From Hyphomicrobiales bacterium (GTDB taxonomy: Bacteria; Pseudomonadota; Alphaproteobacteria; Rhizobiales; Aestuariivirgaceae): 64,000 nucleotides of DNA. The position numbers and the translations under genes were made by a program. Location of the stretch: NCBI GenBank assembly GCA_016710435.1, contig JADJVV010000001.1, positions 3,246,501 to 3,310,500 on the forward strand. The letters run 5' to 3'. The notes beneath the pieces are model-generated. The model was given only the letters and a program-made list of their open reading frames with translations. It made no database searches and was not told the DNA's origin. Below, piece after piece: positions 25,113 through 36,341 of the stretch; the stretch's first letter is position 1; the number at the start of each line of letters is the position of its first letter.

Positions 25113-26015
25113 TTATTTTGCCGCGCTGTCCTTCCGTCCGCGCAACAAGGACCAAGTGTAGACAGCGAGCGCTGCCCAGATGAAGCCAAACGCGATCAGC
25201 CTCTCGCTGCTGAACGGTTCGTGGAAAATGAAGATCGCGGTCAGAAATATGAGGGTCGGTGCGGAATATTGCATGAGGGCAATAGTTGAAAGGCGCAGTC
25301 CCTTTGCGCCGTTGGCATACAGCACAAGCGGCACCGCGGTGACGACGCCGGTTCCGGCTAGCAACCCAATATCTCCCCAGCCCGTCGGTCCGAAATGTGA
25401 TGTTCCCTGCTGCGCGAACCACAGCCAGAGCGCTGCCGCAGGAATTGCAAGGATGACAACTTCGAGGAGGAATCCTTCCGACGCGCCGACCGGCAGCGTC
25501 CGTTTAAAATAGGCGTAAAAGCCCCACGTCACCATGAGGGAGATCGAGACCCACGGCAGGCCACCCACCTCCCACGTCATGATCGCGACGCCGATGACAG
25601 CAAGACCGATGGCCACGAGTTGCGCCGGACGCAGCCGTTCGCCAATCAGCACCGCCGCGAGAAAGATGGAGAACAGAGGATTGATGTAATACCCCAGCGC
25701 CGTCTCCAGCGCTCGTCCCGCACCGATAGCCCAGACATAGGTCAGCCAATTCACGGTGATGAGGCTCGCGGTGAGCAGCGCCATGGCCATAATGCGCGGA
25801 TTGCGCAGGGCGCGGCCCAAGGCGGGCAGCAATCCCTGCCACCACACGATCAATCCCGCGACGGGCAGCGACCACAGAATCCGGTGCGGCACGATTTCCA
25901 GCGCCGGAATATGTGCCATGGCCTTCATGTAGAGCGGCAGGAACCCCCACAAGAAGTAGGCTGCCCCCGCATAGATGAAGCCTTGCTTGGTATCTCGATT
26001 CTCGCCTGGGGGCAT
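25113..26015 (-). CDS. rarD: RarD-type EamA-family transporter
   Basis: This 300-residue membrane protein has about ten helices. RarD hallmarks are GFIYAGAAYFLWGFLPLYMK near the start, IVPHRILWSLP near 45, NWLTYVWAI near 92 and LGYYINPLFSIFLA near 112. The RarD family is linked to chloramphenicol resistance in some species, but the physiological substrate is unsettled. AGGA precedes the chosen ATG (26015); the longer frame to 26066 adds nothing conserved. It is a single gene between nnr and pfp. Confidence 0.88.
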   Translation of the reverse strand: MPPGENRDTKQGFIYAGAAYFLWGFLPLYMKAMAHIPALEIVPHRILWSLPVAGLIVWWQGLLPALGRALRNPRIMAMALLTASLITVNWLTYVWAIGAGRALETALGYYINPLFSIFLAAVLIGERLRPAQLVAIGLAVIGVAIMTWEVGGLPWVSISLMVTWGFYAYFKRTLPVGASEGFLLEVVILAIPAAALWLWFAQQGTSHFGPTGWGDIGLLAGTGVVTAVPLVLYANGAKGLRLSTIALMQYSAPTLIFLTAIFIFHEPFSSERLIAFGFIWAALAVYTWSLLRGRKDSAAK

Positions 26016-26155
26016 GGAAGCGTCCTGTGGAAAGGACGTGCCTTTAGCCCACGATCCCGCCCACACGCCACGCCCAAAGCATCAGGCCTGCTTTGCGCGA
26101 ACACTTGGTCTCAACCGGCGTCAATCCCCGGTGAGCACGATTGGCTCTGCTCCGG

Positions 26156-27394
26156 CTAGTGCCCGCTCCTCTCTATCCGCTTGCCCATCGGCTGACCGAC
26201 GTCCTTCAGCAGCGCCGAGAACCACTTCTGTGTCACGTCAAACGACTTTCCGCCCTTGATGCGCGGGAACTCGATGGCACGCAGCGGCTTGCCGCGCCTT
26301 TCCTCATCATGCCCGATAACGCCTGGCACGCCCTTGAGCGCACTCTTCACGGCCTCGGTGCACATCATCTTGATCAGAGCGAGATCTTCCTTGTTGGCCT
26401 TGGCGGAGCGGGCGAAATAGCCTGATTTCTGCACCAGCGTCTTTTCCGCTCCCACCATGTCGGCAAAGCGCTTCGCGAACCAGGCGCCTGGATTGATCTT
26501 GTCAATCTTCACATGGCCGAAGGCGTCGCGTTCCGGCTCCTCGCCCCGCGCCTGCATCTCGGCCACGATGTCGTCAACACCCGCACCCTCCGACAGGAAG
26601 ATGGTCACGCAGTCTTCTTCGTCCATGACCTTGCGAAGCCGCTTGGCTTCCGCCTCGAGATCGATGGCAATTTCCGGCACGTAGACGGCGTCAATATCCT
26701 TGTAGGCCATGGGAAGTCCGAAGCCCGGCACGAACTTCTGCTTTTTCAGCCGCTTGCGATAGGTTTCCGCCGTGGCCGCCGTCAGCCAGCCGCAGTTGCG
26801 GCCCATCACTTCATGGATGAGCAACATGCGCGGGTTGGTGCTCTGTTCGTTCACAGAATTTTCCCAGAAAATCGCCCCCTGCTCCGCCGCCGTCACGGCT
26901 CCCAGCGTCTGTGCAATGGGAATGACGTCATTGTCGATTGTCTTCGGCAGGCCGACCACGGTGAGCTTGTAGTTGTTGTCCGCAAGATAGGCCGCGAGAT
27001 CTGCGGCTGTCGTATTGGTGTCATCGCCGCCGATGGTGTGAAGGATCGTGATCCCGTCCTTCACCAGTTGTTCCGCCGCCACGTGCAACGGGTTCTGGCC
27101 TTCCTTCACCAGGCCGCGCTTTACGCAATCCTTCACGTTAGTGAGTTTGACGCGGGAGTTGCCGATGGGGCTGCCGCCATGCTGGGTGAGCGCCAGGGCA
27201 TTCGTGCGCACCGCCTTGGTCACGGGCAACGACCAGCCCTTCAGCAGGCCCATGTAGCCGTTGCGGTAGCCAATGATTTCGGCCTTCGGCAACTTCTTCG
27301 TATACATGTCGATCAGGAAACCCACCGAGGCCGAAAGGCACGGCGCCAGGCCGCCGGCGGTCAACAATGCGATCTTGTGCTTGGGCTGGGCCAC
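26156..27394 (-). CDS. pfp: pyrophosphate-dependent 6-phosphofructokinase
   Basis: This enzyme reversibly interconverts fructose 6-phosphate and fructose 1,6-bisphosphate with PPi. In its 412 residues, GGDDTN (122-127) has the aspartate that marks PPi rather than ATP use, PKTIDND (151-157) holds the catalytic aspartate, and EVMGRNCGWL near 205 contacts the sugar. It fits the alphaproteobacterial use of a reversible PFP. It is divergent from the DUF1003 gene with a 110-base gap. Confidence 0.94.
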   Translation of the reverse strand: MAQPKHKIALLTAGGLAPCLSASVGFLIDMYTKKLPKAEIIGYRNGYMGLLKGWSLPVTKAVRTNALALTQHGGSPIGNSRVKLTNVKDCVKRGLVKEGQNPLHVAAEQLVKDGITILHTIGGDDTNTTAADLAAYLADNNYKLTVVGLPKTIDNDVIPIAQTLGAVTAAEQGAIFWENSVNEQSTNPRMLLIHEVMGRNCGWLTAATAETYRKRLKKQKFVPGFGLPMAYKDIDAVYVPEIAIDLEAEAKRLRKVMDEEDCVTIFLSEGAGVDDIVAEMQARGEEPERDAFGHVKIDKINPGAWFAKRFADMVGAEKTLVQKSGYFARSAKANKEDLALIKMMCTEAVKSALKGVPGVIGHDEERRGKPLRAIEFPRIKGGKSFDVTQKWFSALLKDVGQPMGKRIERSGH

Positions 27395-27504
27395 GATTCG
27401 ACTCCGTCTGGTGGAAGGTTGGATTTCGCCTTCCTACGCCGTTCACATTGCAATTTCCAGTGAAGCGGGCGCATGTTGGTCTGCAGAACGCCACGGAGGC
27501 ATTA

Positions 27505-28038
27505 ATGTCGCACGTTTCTCCACATGTGCCTGCAGATCCGGTCAAGTTGCTCGCCCAAAGGCTCCTGAATACGGAGTACGAGCACATTCCCGAGCGTGAA
27601 CGGCGCATCATCGAACGCGTGGCAAAGCGGTTGGTGGTCAGCCGCCACACGGATACTGAACATGTGGCCAGCCTCTCCTTCGGTGAAAGGGTCGCGGACA
27701 AGGTGGCGGCCTTCGGCGGCTCCTGGACGTTCCTCGGTCTCTTTGCCTTCGCACTGGCGGGCTGGGTGATACTCAACACCGTGCTGCTTGTGACCGGCTT
27801 CGATCCCTACCCCTACATCCTGCTCAATCTTTTTCTCTCAATGCTGGCGTCCGTGCAGGCTCCCATCATCATGATGTCGCAGAACCGCCACGCGGCCCGT
27901 GACCGCATTGAAGCGACCCACGATTATGAAGTGAACCTCAAGGCGGAAATCGAAATCATGGCCTTGCACGAAAAGCTGGACGAGATGCGCAACAAGGATC
28001 TCGCGGAACTCCTACGGCATCTCCAGAGAAATGACTGA
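27505..28038 (+). CDS. DUF1003 membrane protein
   Basis: This 177-residue protein has two transmembrane helices (WTFLGLFAFALAGWVILNTV and ILLNLFLSMLASVQAPII) followed by MMSQNRHAARDRIEATHDYE, the DUF1003 signature. A charged helical C-terminus faces the cytoplasm. GGAGG precedes the ATG at 27505. The biochemical role of DUF1003 is not known. It is divergent from pfp. Confidence 0.88.
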   Translation: MSHVSPHVPADPVKLLAQRLLNTEYEHIPERERRIIERVAKRLVVSRHTDTEHVASLSFGERVADKVAAFGGSWTFLGLFAFALAGWVILNTVLLVTGFDPYPYILLNLFLSMLASVQAPIIMMSQNRHAARDRIEATHDYEVNLKAEIEIMALHEKLDEMRNKDLAELLRHLQRND

Positions 28039-28120
28039 AGCCAAGTGTCTCTGTCGCAATTTACTTGAATTCCCGGCACGCGGGGCCACGTAAGTCCCGT
28101 TCACAAACCGGAGGTCACCC

Positions 28121-28612
28121 ATGAACATGTCTTCCACGGCTACGGCAGATGGCGGCGAAACTCATGCCAGTTGCTGCGGCAAATCCCACAAGCGCAAATG
28201 GTCGGCGGTTGAACTCGCCGTCATGATTGGCGGCTTCGTGGTTTTCTGGCCCATCGGCCTTGTGGCCTTGGCCCTGAAGCTGATCCGCGGGGAAATGTGG
28301 CCGGGGGCTGCGGAGTCCACGTCGCCCTGGACCGCCTATAAGGCATGGCGCGACCGCAATCCGGGCTCATCCTTTTCCACGCCGTTCAGCGCCACCGGCC
28401 GCACCTGGACTGGCCCCACCGCAACGGGCAATGCCGCATTCGATGCCTACAAGGCTGAACAACTCGCTCGCCTTGAGGCCGAACGGCGCAAACTTGACGA
28501 AGAGCAGCGGGCCTTTGCGGACCACCTCGTGAAGCTCCGCAAGGCCAAGGATCAGGATGAGTTCGATCGCTTCATGGCCGAGCGCAATGCACCCAAGCCG
28601 TCCGAAGCTTGA
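28121..28612 (+). CDS. DUF2852 membrane protein
   Basis: This 163-residue protein has one or two hydrophobic segments (AVMIGGFVVFWPIGLVALAL, near residues 33-52) and the conserved tail FDAYKAEQLARLEAERRKL ... DQDEFDRFMAERN, typical of alphaproteobacterial DUF2852. A CC pair occurs near the N-terminus (HASCCGK). The function is unknown. A clear terminator follows and separates it from glnB. Confidence 0.85.
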   Translation: MNMSSTATADGGETHASCCGKSHKRKWSAVELAVMIGGFVVFWPIGLVALALKLIRGEMWPGAAESTSPWTAYKAWRDRNPGSSFSTPFSATGRTWTGPTATGNAAFDAYKAEQLARLEAERRKLDEEQRAFADHLVKLRKAKDQDEFDRFMAERNAPKPSEA

Positions 28613-28637
28613 GATTCCGGCACTTCGAATGATTGCG

Positions 28638-28670
28638 ACACCCCGGCCACTGTGCCGGGGTGTTTTGTTT
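28638..28670 (+). terminator. rho-independent terminator after the DUF2852 gene
   Basis: ACACCCCGGC-CACTGT-GCCGGGGTGT followed by TTTGTTT, 25 bases after the stop codon. Confidence 0.9.
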
Positions 28671-28694
28671 CGCCGCCCGATAATTAGGCAAACC

Positions 28695-28709
28695 GCCCAA
28701 TAATCACGC
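28695..28709. promoter_or_regulatory. NtrC-like site upstream of glnB
   Basis: Read on the minus strand this is GCGTGATTATTGGGC, sharing ATTATTGGGC with the site upstream of the NCS1 gene and approximating GCAC-N7-GTGC. A further inverted repeat, TTAGGC-AAACC-GCCCAA, overlaps it at 28684-28700. It lies 60-90 bases before the sigma-54 element, a suitable enhancer distance. Confidence 0.4.
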
Positions 28710-28771
28710 ACCACATCCTTGGGGAAACCCCTCGAATTCTCCTAACGCGTTGAAATATCGAGATGTTGAAT

Positions 28772-28788
28772 CTGGCACGCCGCCTGCA
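28772..28788 (+). promoter_or_regulatory. sigma-54 promoter of glnB-glnA
   Basis: CTGGCAC-GCCGC-CTGCA matches the -24/-12 consensus TGGCAC-N5-TTGCA with one mismatch. It ends 35 bases before the glnB ATG, consistent with nitrogen-regulated transcription of glnB-glnA. Confidence 0.75.
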
Positions 28789-28823
28789 ACCCCGCGTGTA
28801 GAACAACGAGGCGTGGTCCATTC

Positions 28824-29162
28824 ATGAAAAAGATCGAAGCGATCATCAAGCCCTTCAAGCTTGATGAGGTGAAGGAGGCCCTCCAGGAAGTGGGGCTCCA
28901 AGGTATCACCGTAACCGAAGCCAAGGGTTTCGGCCGCCAGAAAGGCCACACGGAACTCTACCGTGGAGCCGAGTACGTAGTGGATTTTCTTCCTAAAGTC
29001 AAGATCGAAGTGGTCATCGCCGACGACCTCGTCGAGAAGGCCGTCGAAGCAATTCAGAATGCCGCCCGCACGGGCCGCATCGGTGATGGCAAGATTTTCA
29101 TTTCCACCATCGAGCAAGCCATCCGCATCCGCACCGGCGAGTCCGGCACGGAAGCCCTGTAA
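28824..29162 (+). CDS. glnB: nitrogen regulatory protein P-II
   Basis: P-II senses 2-oxoglutarate and ATP/ADP and reports nitrogen status to GlnD, GlnE and NtrB. The 112 residues are standard: MKKIEAIIKPFKLDEVKEAL at the start, the T-loop with uridylylation target Tyr51 (GHTELYRGAEYVVDF), and the C-loop TGRIGDGKIFI near 87. glnA follows after 48 bases, the classic glnBA operon, behind a sigma-54 promoter. Confidence 0.97.
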   Translation: MKKIEAIIKPFKLDEVKEALQEVGLQGITVTEAKGFGRQKGHTELYRGAEYVVDFLPKVKIEVVIADDLVEKAVEAIQNAARTGRIGDGKIFISTIEQAIRIRTGESGTEAL

Positions 29163-29210
29163 GCGTTTCCCCCACCACATTTCACTTTAGCCAGATACGA
29201 GAGGACAAAC

Positions 29211-30629
29211 ATGGCCAAGGACAACCCGGTTGAAAATGCCTTGAAGATGATCAAGGACAAGGATGTGAAGTTCGTCGACCTTCGCTTCACCGATCCGCGC
29301 GGCAAGATGCAGCATCTGACGATGGACGTGTCGCAGATGCACGAAGAGGCCTGGGAAGAGGGCCTGATGTTCGACGGTTCGTCGATCGCCGGCTGGAAGG
29401 CCATCAACGAGTCCGACATGATCCTGCGTCCGGACGCAGCCTCGGCCCACCTTGATCCCTTCTACGCCCAGACAACCATGGCCGTGTTTTGCGACATTGC
29501 TGATCCGGGCACCGGCGAGGGCTACAACCGCGATCCGCGCTCGATTGCGCGCCGCACGGAAGCCTATCTCAAGTCCACCAAGATCGGCGACACGGTGTTC
29601 GTCGGTCCGGAAGCCGAGTTCTTCGTGTTCGACGACGTGAAGTTCTCCACCTCGCCTTACAAGGTGGGCTTTGAAGTTGACGGCATCGAACTCCCCACCA
29701 ACTCGGACCGCAACTATGAAACCGGCAACATGGGCCACCGCATGCGGATCAAGGGCGGCTACTTCCCCGTGAACCCCATGGACTCGGCCCAGGATATGCG
29801 CGGCGAGATGCTGTCGGTCATGCAGGAGATGGGCCTCGTTGTTGAGAAGCACCACCACGAAGTGGCCTCGGCCCAGCACGAACTCGGCACCCGCTACCAG
29901 CCGCTCGTGATGGCCGCCGACCACATGCAGATCTACAAGTATGTGATCCACAACGTCGCCCATTCCTACGGCAAGACGGCGACCTTCATGCCGAAGCCGG
30001 TGTTCGGCGACAACGGATCGGGCATGCACTGCCACTTCTCCATCTGGAAGGATGGCAAGCCGCAGATGGCCGGCAACCAGTATGCCGACCTCTCCGAAAC
30101 CTGCCTCTACTTCATCGGCGGCGTGATCAAGCATGCCAAGGCGCTGAACGCCTTCACCAACCCGTCCACGAACTCCTACAAGCGTCTCGTGCCGGGCTAT
30201 GAAGCGCCGGTGCTGCTGGCCTACTCCAGCCGCAACCGCTCGGCTTCCTGCCGCATTCCCTTCACCAGCAATCCGAAGGCCAAGCGCGTCGAAGTCCGCT
30301 TCCCCGATCCGACGGCGAACCCCTACCTCTGCTTCTCGTCGATCATCATGGCGGGCCTTGATGGCATCATGAACAAGATCCACCCTGGTCCGGCGATGGA
30401 CAAGAATCTGTACGACCTGCCGCCGGCAGAACTCGCCCAGGTTCCGACGGTTTGTGGCTCCCTCCAGGAAGCCATCGACAGCCTCCAGGCCGACCACGAC
30501 TTCCTGCTCAAGGGCGGCGTGTTCTCCAAGGACCAGATCGACTCGTATCTGGAACTGAAGCAGGAGGAACAGGACCGCTACCGCATGACCCCGCATCCGG
30601 TCGAATACGACATGTACTACAGCTGCTGA
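29211..30629 (+). CDS. glnA: glutamine synthetase type I
   Basis: This enzyme joins glutamate and ammonia to form glutamine, as a dodecamer. The 472-residue length is normal for GSI-beta. MFDGSSIAGWKAI lies near residue 52, the ATP/glutamate-site NGSGMHCHFSIW near 268, and NRSASCRIP near 342. The adenylylation tyrosine is Tyr401 in KNLYDLPP, so activity is likely controlled by GlnE. A strong terminator follows. Confidence 0.98.
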   Translation: MAKDNPVENALKMIKDKDVKFVDLRFTDPRGKMQHLTMDVSQMHEEAWEEGLMFDGSSIAGWKAINESDMILRPDAASAHLDPFYAQTTMAVFCDIADPGTGEGYNRDPRSIARRTEAYLKSTKIGDTVFVGPEAEFFVFDDVKFSTSPYKVGFEVDGIELPTNSDRNYETGNMGHRMRIKGGYFPVNPMDSAQDMRGEMLSVMQEMGLVVEKHHHEVASAQHELGTRYQPLVMAADHMQIYKYVIHNVAHSYGKTATFMPKPVFGDNGSGMHCHFSIWKDGKPQMAGNQYADLSETCLYFIGGVIKHAKALNAFTNPSTNSYKRLVPGYEAPVLLAYSSRNRSASCRIPFTSNPKAKRVEVRFPDPTANPYLCFSSIIMAGLDGIMNKIHPGPAMDKNLYDLPPAELAQVPTVCGSLQEAIDSLQADHDFLLKGGVFSKDQIDSYLELKQEEQDRYRMTPHPVEYDMYYSC

Positions 30630-30652
30630 GGTCAGCCGCGGCACGAACAACA

Positions 30653-30680
30653 AACCCCGGCGGAGACGCCGGGGTTTTTT
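30653..30680 (+). terminator. rho-independent terminator of glnBA
   Basis: AACCCCGGCG-GAGA-CGCCGGGGTT followed by TTTT, 24 bases after the glnA stop. Confidence 0.95.
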
Positions 30681-30742
30681 GCTGAAGTCTGCCGGAAATC
30701 TTGCTATCGATCTTGTGGGGGCGTTCGCTCGGAGACTCTGCC

Positions 30743-31465
30743 ATGAACCGCAAGCCCCTCCTGTTGGCCGTTGCTCTTGCCTGGCTGTCCTTTTCCCCTT
30801 CGTACCTGCGCGCCGACACCCTTCCACTGCCACCCGCGCTGGTCAGTTCAGCATCCGATCAGGGGCAGTCGCTGCTGATCGGAGCGGAATCCCGCAAAGC
30901 CTATTTCCCGCTCGCCGACCATTTTGTGACCCAACTGAACCAGGCGTTCTGTGGCGTGGCCTCCATGACCATGGTGCTCAACGCAAGCGGCCTCCCCGCG
31001 CCCGCAGTGCCGGAATTTGATCCCTATCGCACGTTCACGCAGGACAATGTCCTGACGCCCGCGACGGAATCCGTTTTGCCCGTTGATACGATCAAGAAGA
31101 TGGGCATTACCCTGGACCAGCTGGGTGGCATGCTTTCAACCTATCCTCTCACCGTGAATGTGCGCCATGCCGCTGATTCAAGCGCCGATTCATTCCGCAA
31201 GGAGGCCAGTGCGGCGCTGAATACGCCTGGAAATTTTGTGATCATCAATTACCTGCGCAAGGCGATCGGCCAGGAGAAAGGCGGGCATATTTCCCCTCTT
31301 GCGGCCTATGATGCCGATGAAGACCGCTTTCTCATCCTTGATGTGGCCCGTTACAAATATCCTCCCGTGTGGGTGAAGACGGCTGATCTTTATGGCGCCA
31401 TGAATACCCAGGACTCGGACAACAATAACCAGACCCGCGGATACTTGCTCATCGCCCGGAAATAG
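30743..31465 (+). CDS. periplasmic phytochelatin-synthase-like cysteine peptidase
   Basis: This 240-residue protein has a signal peptide (LLLAVALAWLSFSPSYLRA). The papain-like catalytic triad of phytochelatin synthase is visible: Cys70 in NQAFCGVAS, His182 in GGHISPLAAY and Asp200 in LILDVARYKYPPVW. Bacterial PCS-like proteins are short, lack the plant C-terminal half, and mostly hydrolyse glutathione to gamma-Glu-Cys rather than polymerise it. Export implies action on periplasmic glutathione or related thiols. GGAG precedes the ATG. A small secreted Cys-containing protein follows 67 bases later. Confidence 0.88.
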   Translation: MNRKPLLLAVALAWLSFSPSYLRADTLPLPPALVSSASDQGQSLLIGAESRKAYFPLADHFVTQLNQAFCGVASMTMVLNASGLPAPAVPEFDPYRTFTQDNVLTPATESVLPVDTIKKMGITLDQLGGMLSTYPLTVNVRHAADSSADSFRKEASAALNTPGNFVIINYLRKAIGQEKGGHISPLAAYDADEDRFLILDVARYKYPPVWVKTADLYGAMNTQDSDNNNQTRGYLLIARK

Positions 31466-31532
31466 CTTGATTGCAGCGCGCGCAAGTTTACGTTGTCTCC
31501 GGCAACGCCAATCGGTTTCCGGAGATCACCTC

Positions 31533-31883
31533 ATGCGCCAGTTTGCATGCGCCTGTTTCGCCCTCATCGTCGCAACGAGTCCTGTCTTTGCCCAGGATGC
31601 CGCCGACAAGCTTGATGGTTCGGCCTACAAGGACGACGAGGTCTGCGCCAAGGGTTTGAATACGCCCGACTGCATTCTCTCGTTCTTCATCCATGGCAAG
31701 GCGGCGAAGACGCTGTTTGACGGCATGCCCGACAAGGCCGAGCGCGAAGAATGCACCGGTGGCATGGAGAAGCTCAGCAAGTCCGGCCTCGCGTGTTTCA
31801 AATATGATGACGGCACCTACACCTGCAGCTTTGGCTATCACTTCGCCGACCAGACATTCGGCGGCAGCCACGAGGATTGCTGA
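31533..31883 (+). CDS. small secreted cysteine-containing protein
   Basis: This 116-residue protein has a signal peptide (MRQFACACFALIVATSPVFA) and a mature region with six cysteines (DEVCAKGLNTPDCIL, REECTGG, GLACFKYDDGTYTC, a final EDC). The even count suggests disulfides. GGAGA precedes the ATG. I do not recognise a family. It follows the phytochelatin-synthase-like gene on the same strand and may be co-expressed; a thiol-related role is only a guess. Confidence 0.6.
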   Translation: MRQFACACFALIVATSPVFAQDAADKLDGSAYKDDEVCAKGLNTPDCILSFFIHGKAAKTLFDGMPDKAEREECTGGMEKLSKSGLACFKYDDGTYTCSFGYHFADQTFGGSHEDC

Positions 31884-31895
31884 AGGCTCTCGCCG

Positions 31896-32402
31896 TCAAA
31901 GCAGCAGCGCCCCTTCATGACGGAGCAGCCATTCCTTGCGCTGCAATCCCCCGCCGTAACCCGTCATTGATCCATCGGCGCCGATGACGCGGTGACAGGG
32001 CACCACGATGGCGATGGGGTTACGCCCATTGGCCAGTCCGACCGCGCGCGAGAGGTTGGCATCGCCAAGCTGCCGCGCGATGGCGCCATAGCTTGTGGTC
32101 GTGCCCACCGGGATGCGCCGCAACGCCGCCCACACCTTGCGTTCGAACTCCGTGCCCCCGCCGTCACACAGCACATCATCAAGGGCATGCAGATCCCCGG
32201 CGAAATATTCGCGCACACGCGAGGTGATGCCAAAGGGATTGTCCGTGGGCTGAAGATCGGCATGGCCGAAGCGCACCCTCATCTCGCGCGCCACCCGGTC
32301 CGTCGCGTCGTCGAACTCCAGCAGCAGCAACACCCCATCGCGCGCGAGCAGCACCATGTCGCCGATGGGCGTGGCTATGCGGTCTGTCTGGAAGCAGTGC
32401 AT
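31896..32402 (-). CDS. ogt: methylated-DNA--protein-cysteine methyltransferase
   Basis: This suicide enzyme removes O6-alkyl groups from guanine. The active-site motif PCHRVIGADGSMTGYGGG lies near residue 137, and TSYGAIARQLGD near 108 is the DNA-binding helix-turn-helix. The 168-residue form starts at MHCFQTDRIATPIGDM (32402). A TTG at 32456 with GGGGCAGGG upstream would add 18 residues and is a credible alternative. It converges on the secreted-protein gene with a 12-base gap. Confidence 0.9.
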   Translation of the reverse strand: MHCFQTDRIATPIGDMVLLARDGVLLLLEFDDATDRVAREMRVRFGHADLQPTDNPFGITSRVREYFAGDLHALDDVLCDGGGTEFERKVWAALRRIPVGTTTSYGAIARQLGDANLSRAVGLANGRNPIAIVVPCHRVIGADGSMTGYGGGLQRKEWLLRHEGALLL

Positions 32403-32581
32403 GGCGCGAGTATCGGCGGATGGGGTGACGGATGCAACATGGTGCTTCTGGTTCAAGGCCCTGCCCCGGCCGCGAGCCTGCCCCTCGCGGAAACGGGAGT
32501 CCGGATCGCGTGCGTCATCGCGCCGGTGACGCGATCAAGGCGCGCGTTCGGAAGGACAGAAATGGGGGAGTGGTTGGGCGT

Positions 32582-32944
32582 TCACGGTGGCATGGGGTGT
32601 CGAGGGAAAAATGGAGGGACTGTTCCCGTACGGGCCTGTCGCCTGCATGCGGTGGTGAAAAGAGGGTATTGGATTCGGCGATAAGCCCAACCTTGAAACG
32701 CAGCGGTTTTGGCCCGCAAGGCCCGCACTCGCCAATCCACACAACCAGGGCACTTACGGACTGAGCCCGGCCCCGTTGCGCATTCCTCCAAAGAGGAACG
32801 CGGGGTGTGGGTGAACTGCGGTAAACCGCGCTTGGACCTTAGTGTCCAAGGGGCGGACCTCCGGCTCCCGGGAGCTGTCAGTGCTTTGCTGACAGAGCGC
32901 GGGCGCTGCTCATGGGTGAGGCAGTGCAGATAAGCTCGCGACAC
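32582..32944 (-). CDS. repeated orphan gene family, copy B
   Basis: A GTG start is preceded by AAGGAGGG (32949-32956). The 120-codon frame shares PGSR-SAPW, SKRGLPQFTH, WRVRALRAKTAAF, ACR, T-TVPP and the terminal HPMPP stop with copy A at 13274-13741. It lacks two internal stretches, yet stays in frame. The conserved core folds as two hairpins: CTTGGAC/GTCCAAG at 32831-32850 and the palindrome GCGGTAAACCGC at 32818-32829. A T-to-C difference in the first stem keeps pairing (G-T to G-C). The product is very basic and Pro-rich with no recognised domain. It may be a small protein, an RNA, or a mobile repeat carrying its own promoter. Confidence 0.45.
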   Translation of the reverse strand: MSRAYLHCLTHEQRPRSVSKALTAPGSRRSAPWTLRSKRGLPQFTHTPRSSLEECATGPGSVRKCPGCVDWRVRALRAKTAAFQGWAYRRIQYPLFTTACRRQARTGTVPPFFPRHPMPP

Positions 32945-32974
32945 TGATCCCTCCTTGCCAAACCCATCGCAAGT

Positions 32975-33003
32975 TATAAATCACAGAACAGGAATAAAGT
33001 CAA
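32975..33003 (-). promoter_or_regulatory. sigma-70-like promoter of repeated gene copy B
   Basis: On the minus strand: TTGACT (33003-32998), 17 bases, TTTATA (32980-32975). The GTG start lies 30 bases further on, the same as copy A. The -35 element is closer to consensus than in copy A. Confidence 0.6.
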
Positions 33004-33245
33004 TAGCGATCCCTGCTCAAGGTCTGTATCACGGCCGGCAAGTGCAAAGGGTTTGGCAATGCCCAAAACCCCCTATTTTACGAGCCCTACCCGTCAATCG
33101 ACGTTGACGTGCATCAATGACAGGAATGCGCGTTCTGGTAGATTTCACAGAATTACGACGGACGCGACAAGAGCTTCGACGTGAGGTCCGGGTTGACGGC
33201 AGGGGTAACCACCCCTCTCCCTACCATCTCCGTCTCACATCGATG

Positions 33246-33283
33246 AGGTCCCGGCCCATGCATGCGTGCAAGGGCTGGGACCT
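33246..33283. repeat. hairpin downstream of valS
   Basis: AGGTCCCGGCCC (33246-33257) pairs with GGGCTGGGACCT (33272-33283) with one G-T pair, just past the valS stop on the minus strand. No T-run follows. It may be a transcript-end structure. The rest of 33004-33291 shows no gene. Confidence 0.4.
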
Positions 33284-33291
33284 GCCCCGTG

Positions 33292-36145
<2,854 letters not shown>

Positions 36146-36341
36146 GATGGCGCAAAATCACTGTTGTTTCGCGCCAGCGTATAGAGGCCCACCCCGCCCC
36201 GATCAACAGATCAGGCAGGTCTTCAGGTGAAGGCCGCACCCAGTTCATCGGTCCCGATCCAGACCTTGCGGGCGGGCGGGGTGGCGCAACGCGAAGGATG
36301 CGGAGTCGAGAGAGGGTGCATTGAACATGACGGCCTTAGCC

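Noticed and set aside
29187..30833. 548-codon minus-strand frame opposite glnA
   Set aside because: Shadow of glnA; no start signal and no conserved motif.
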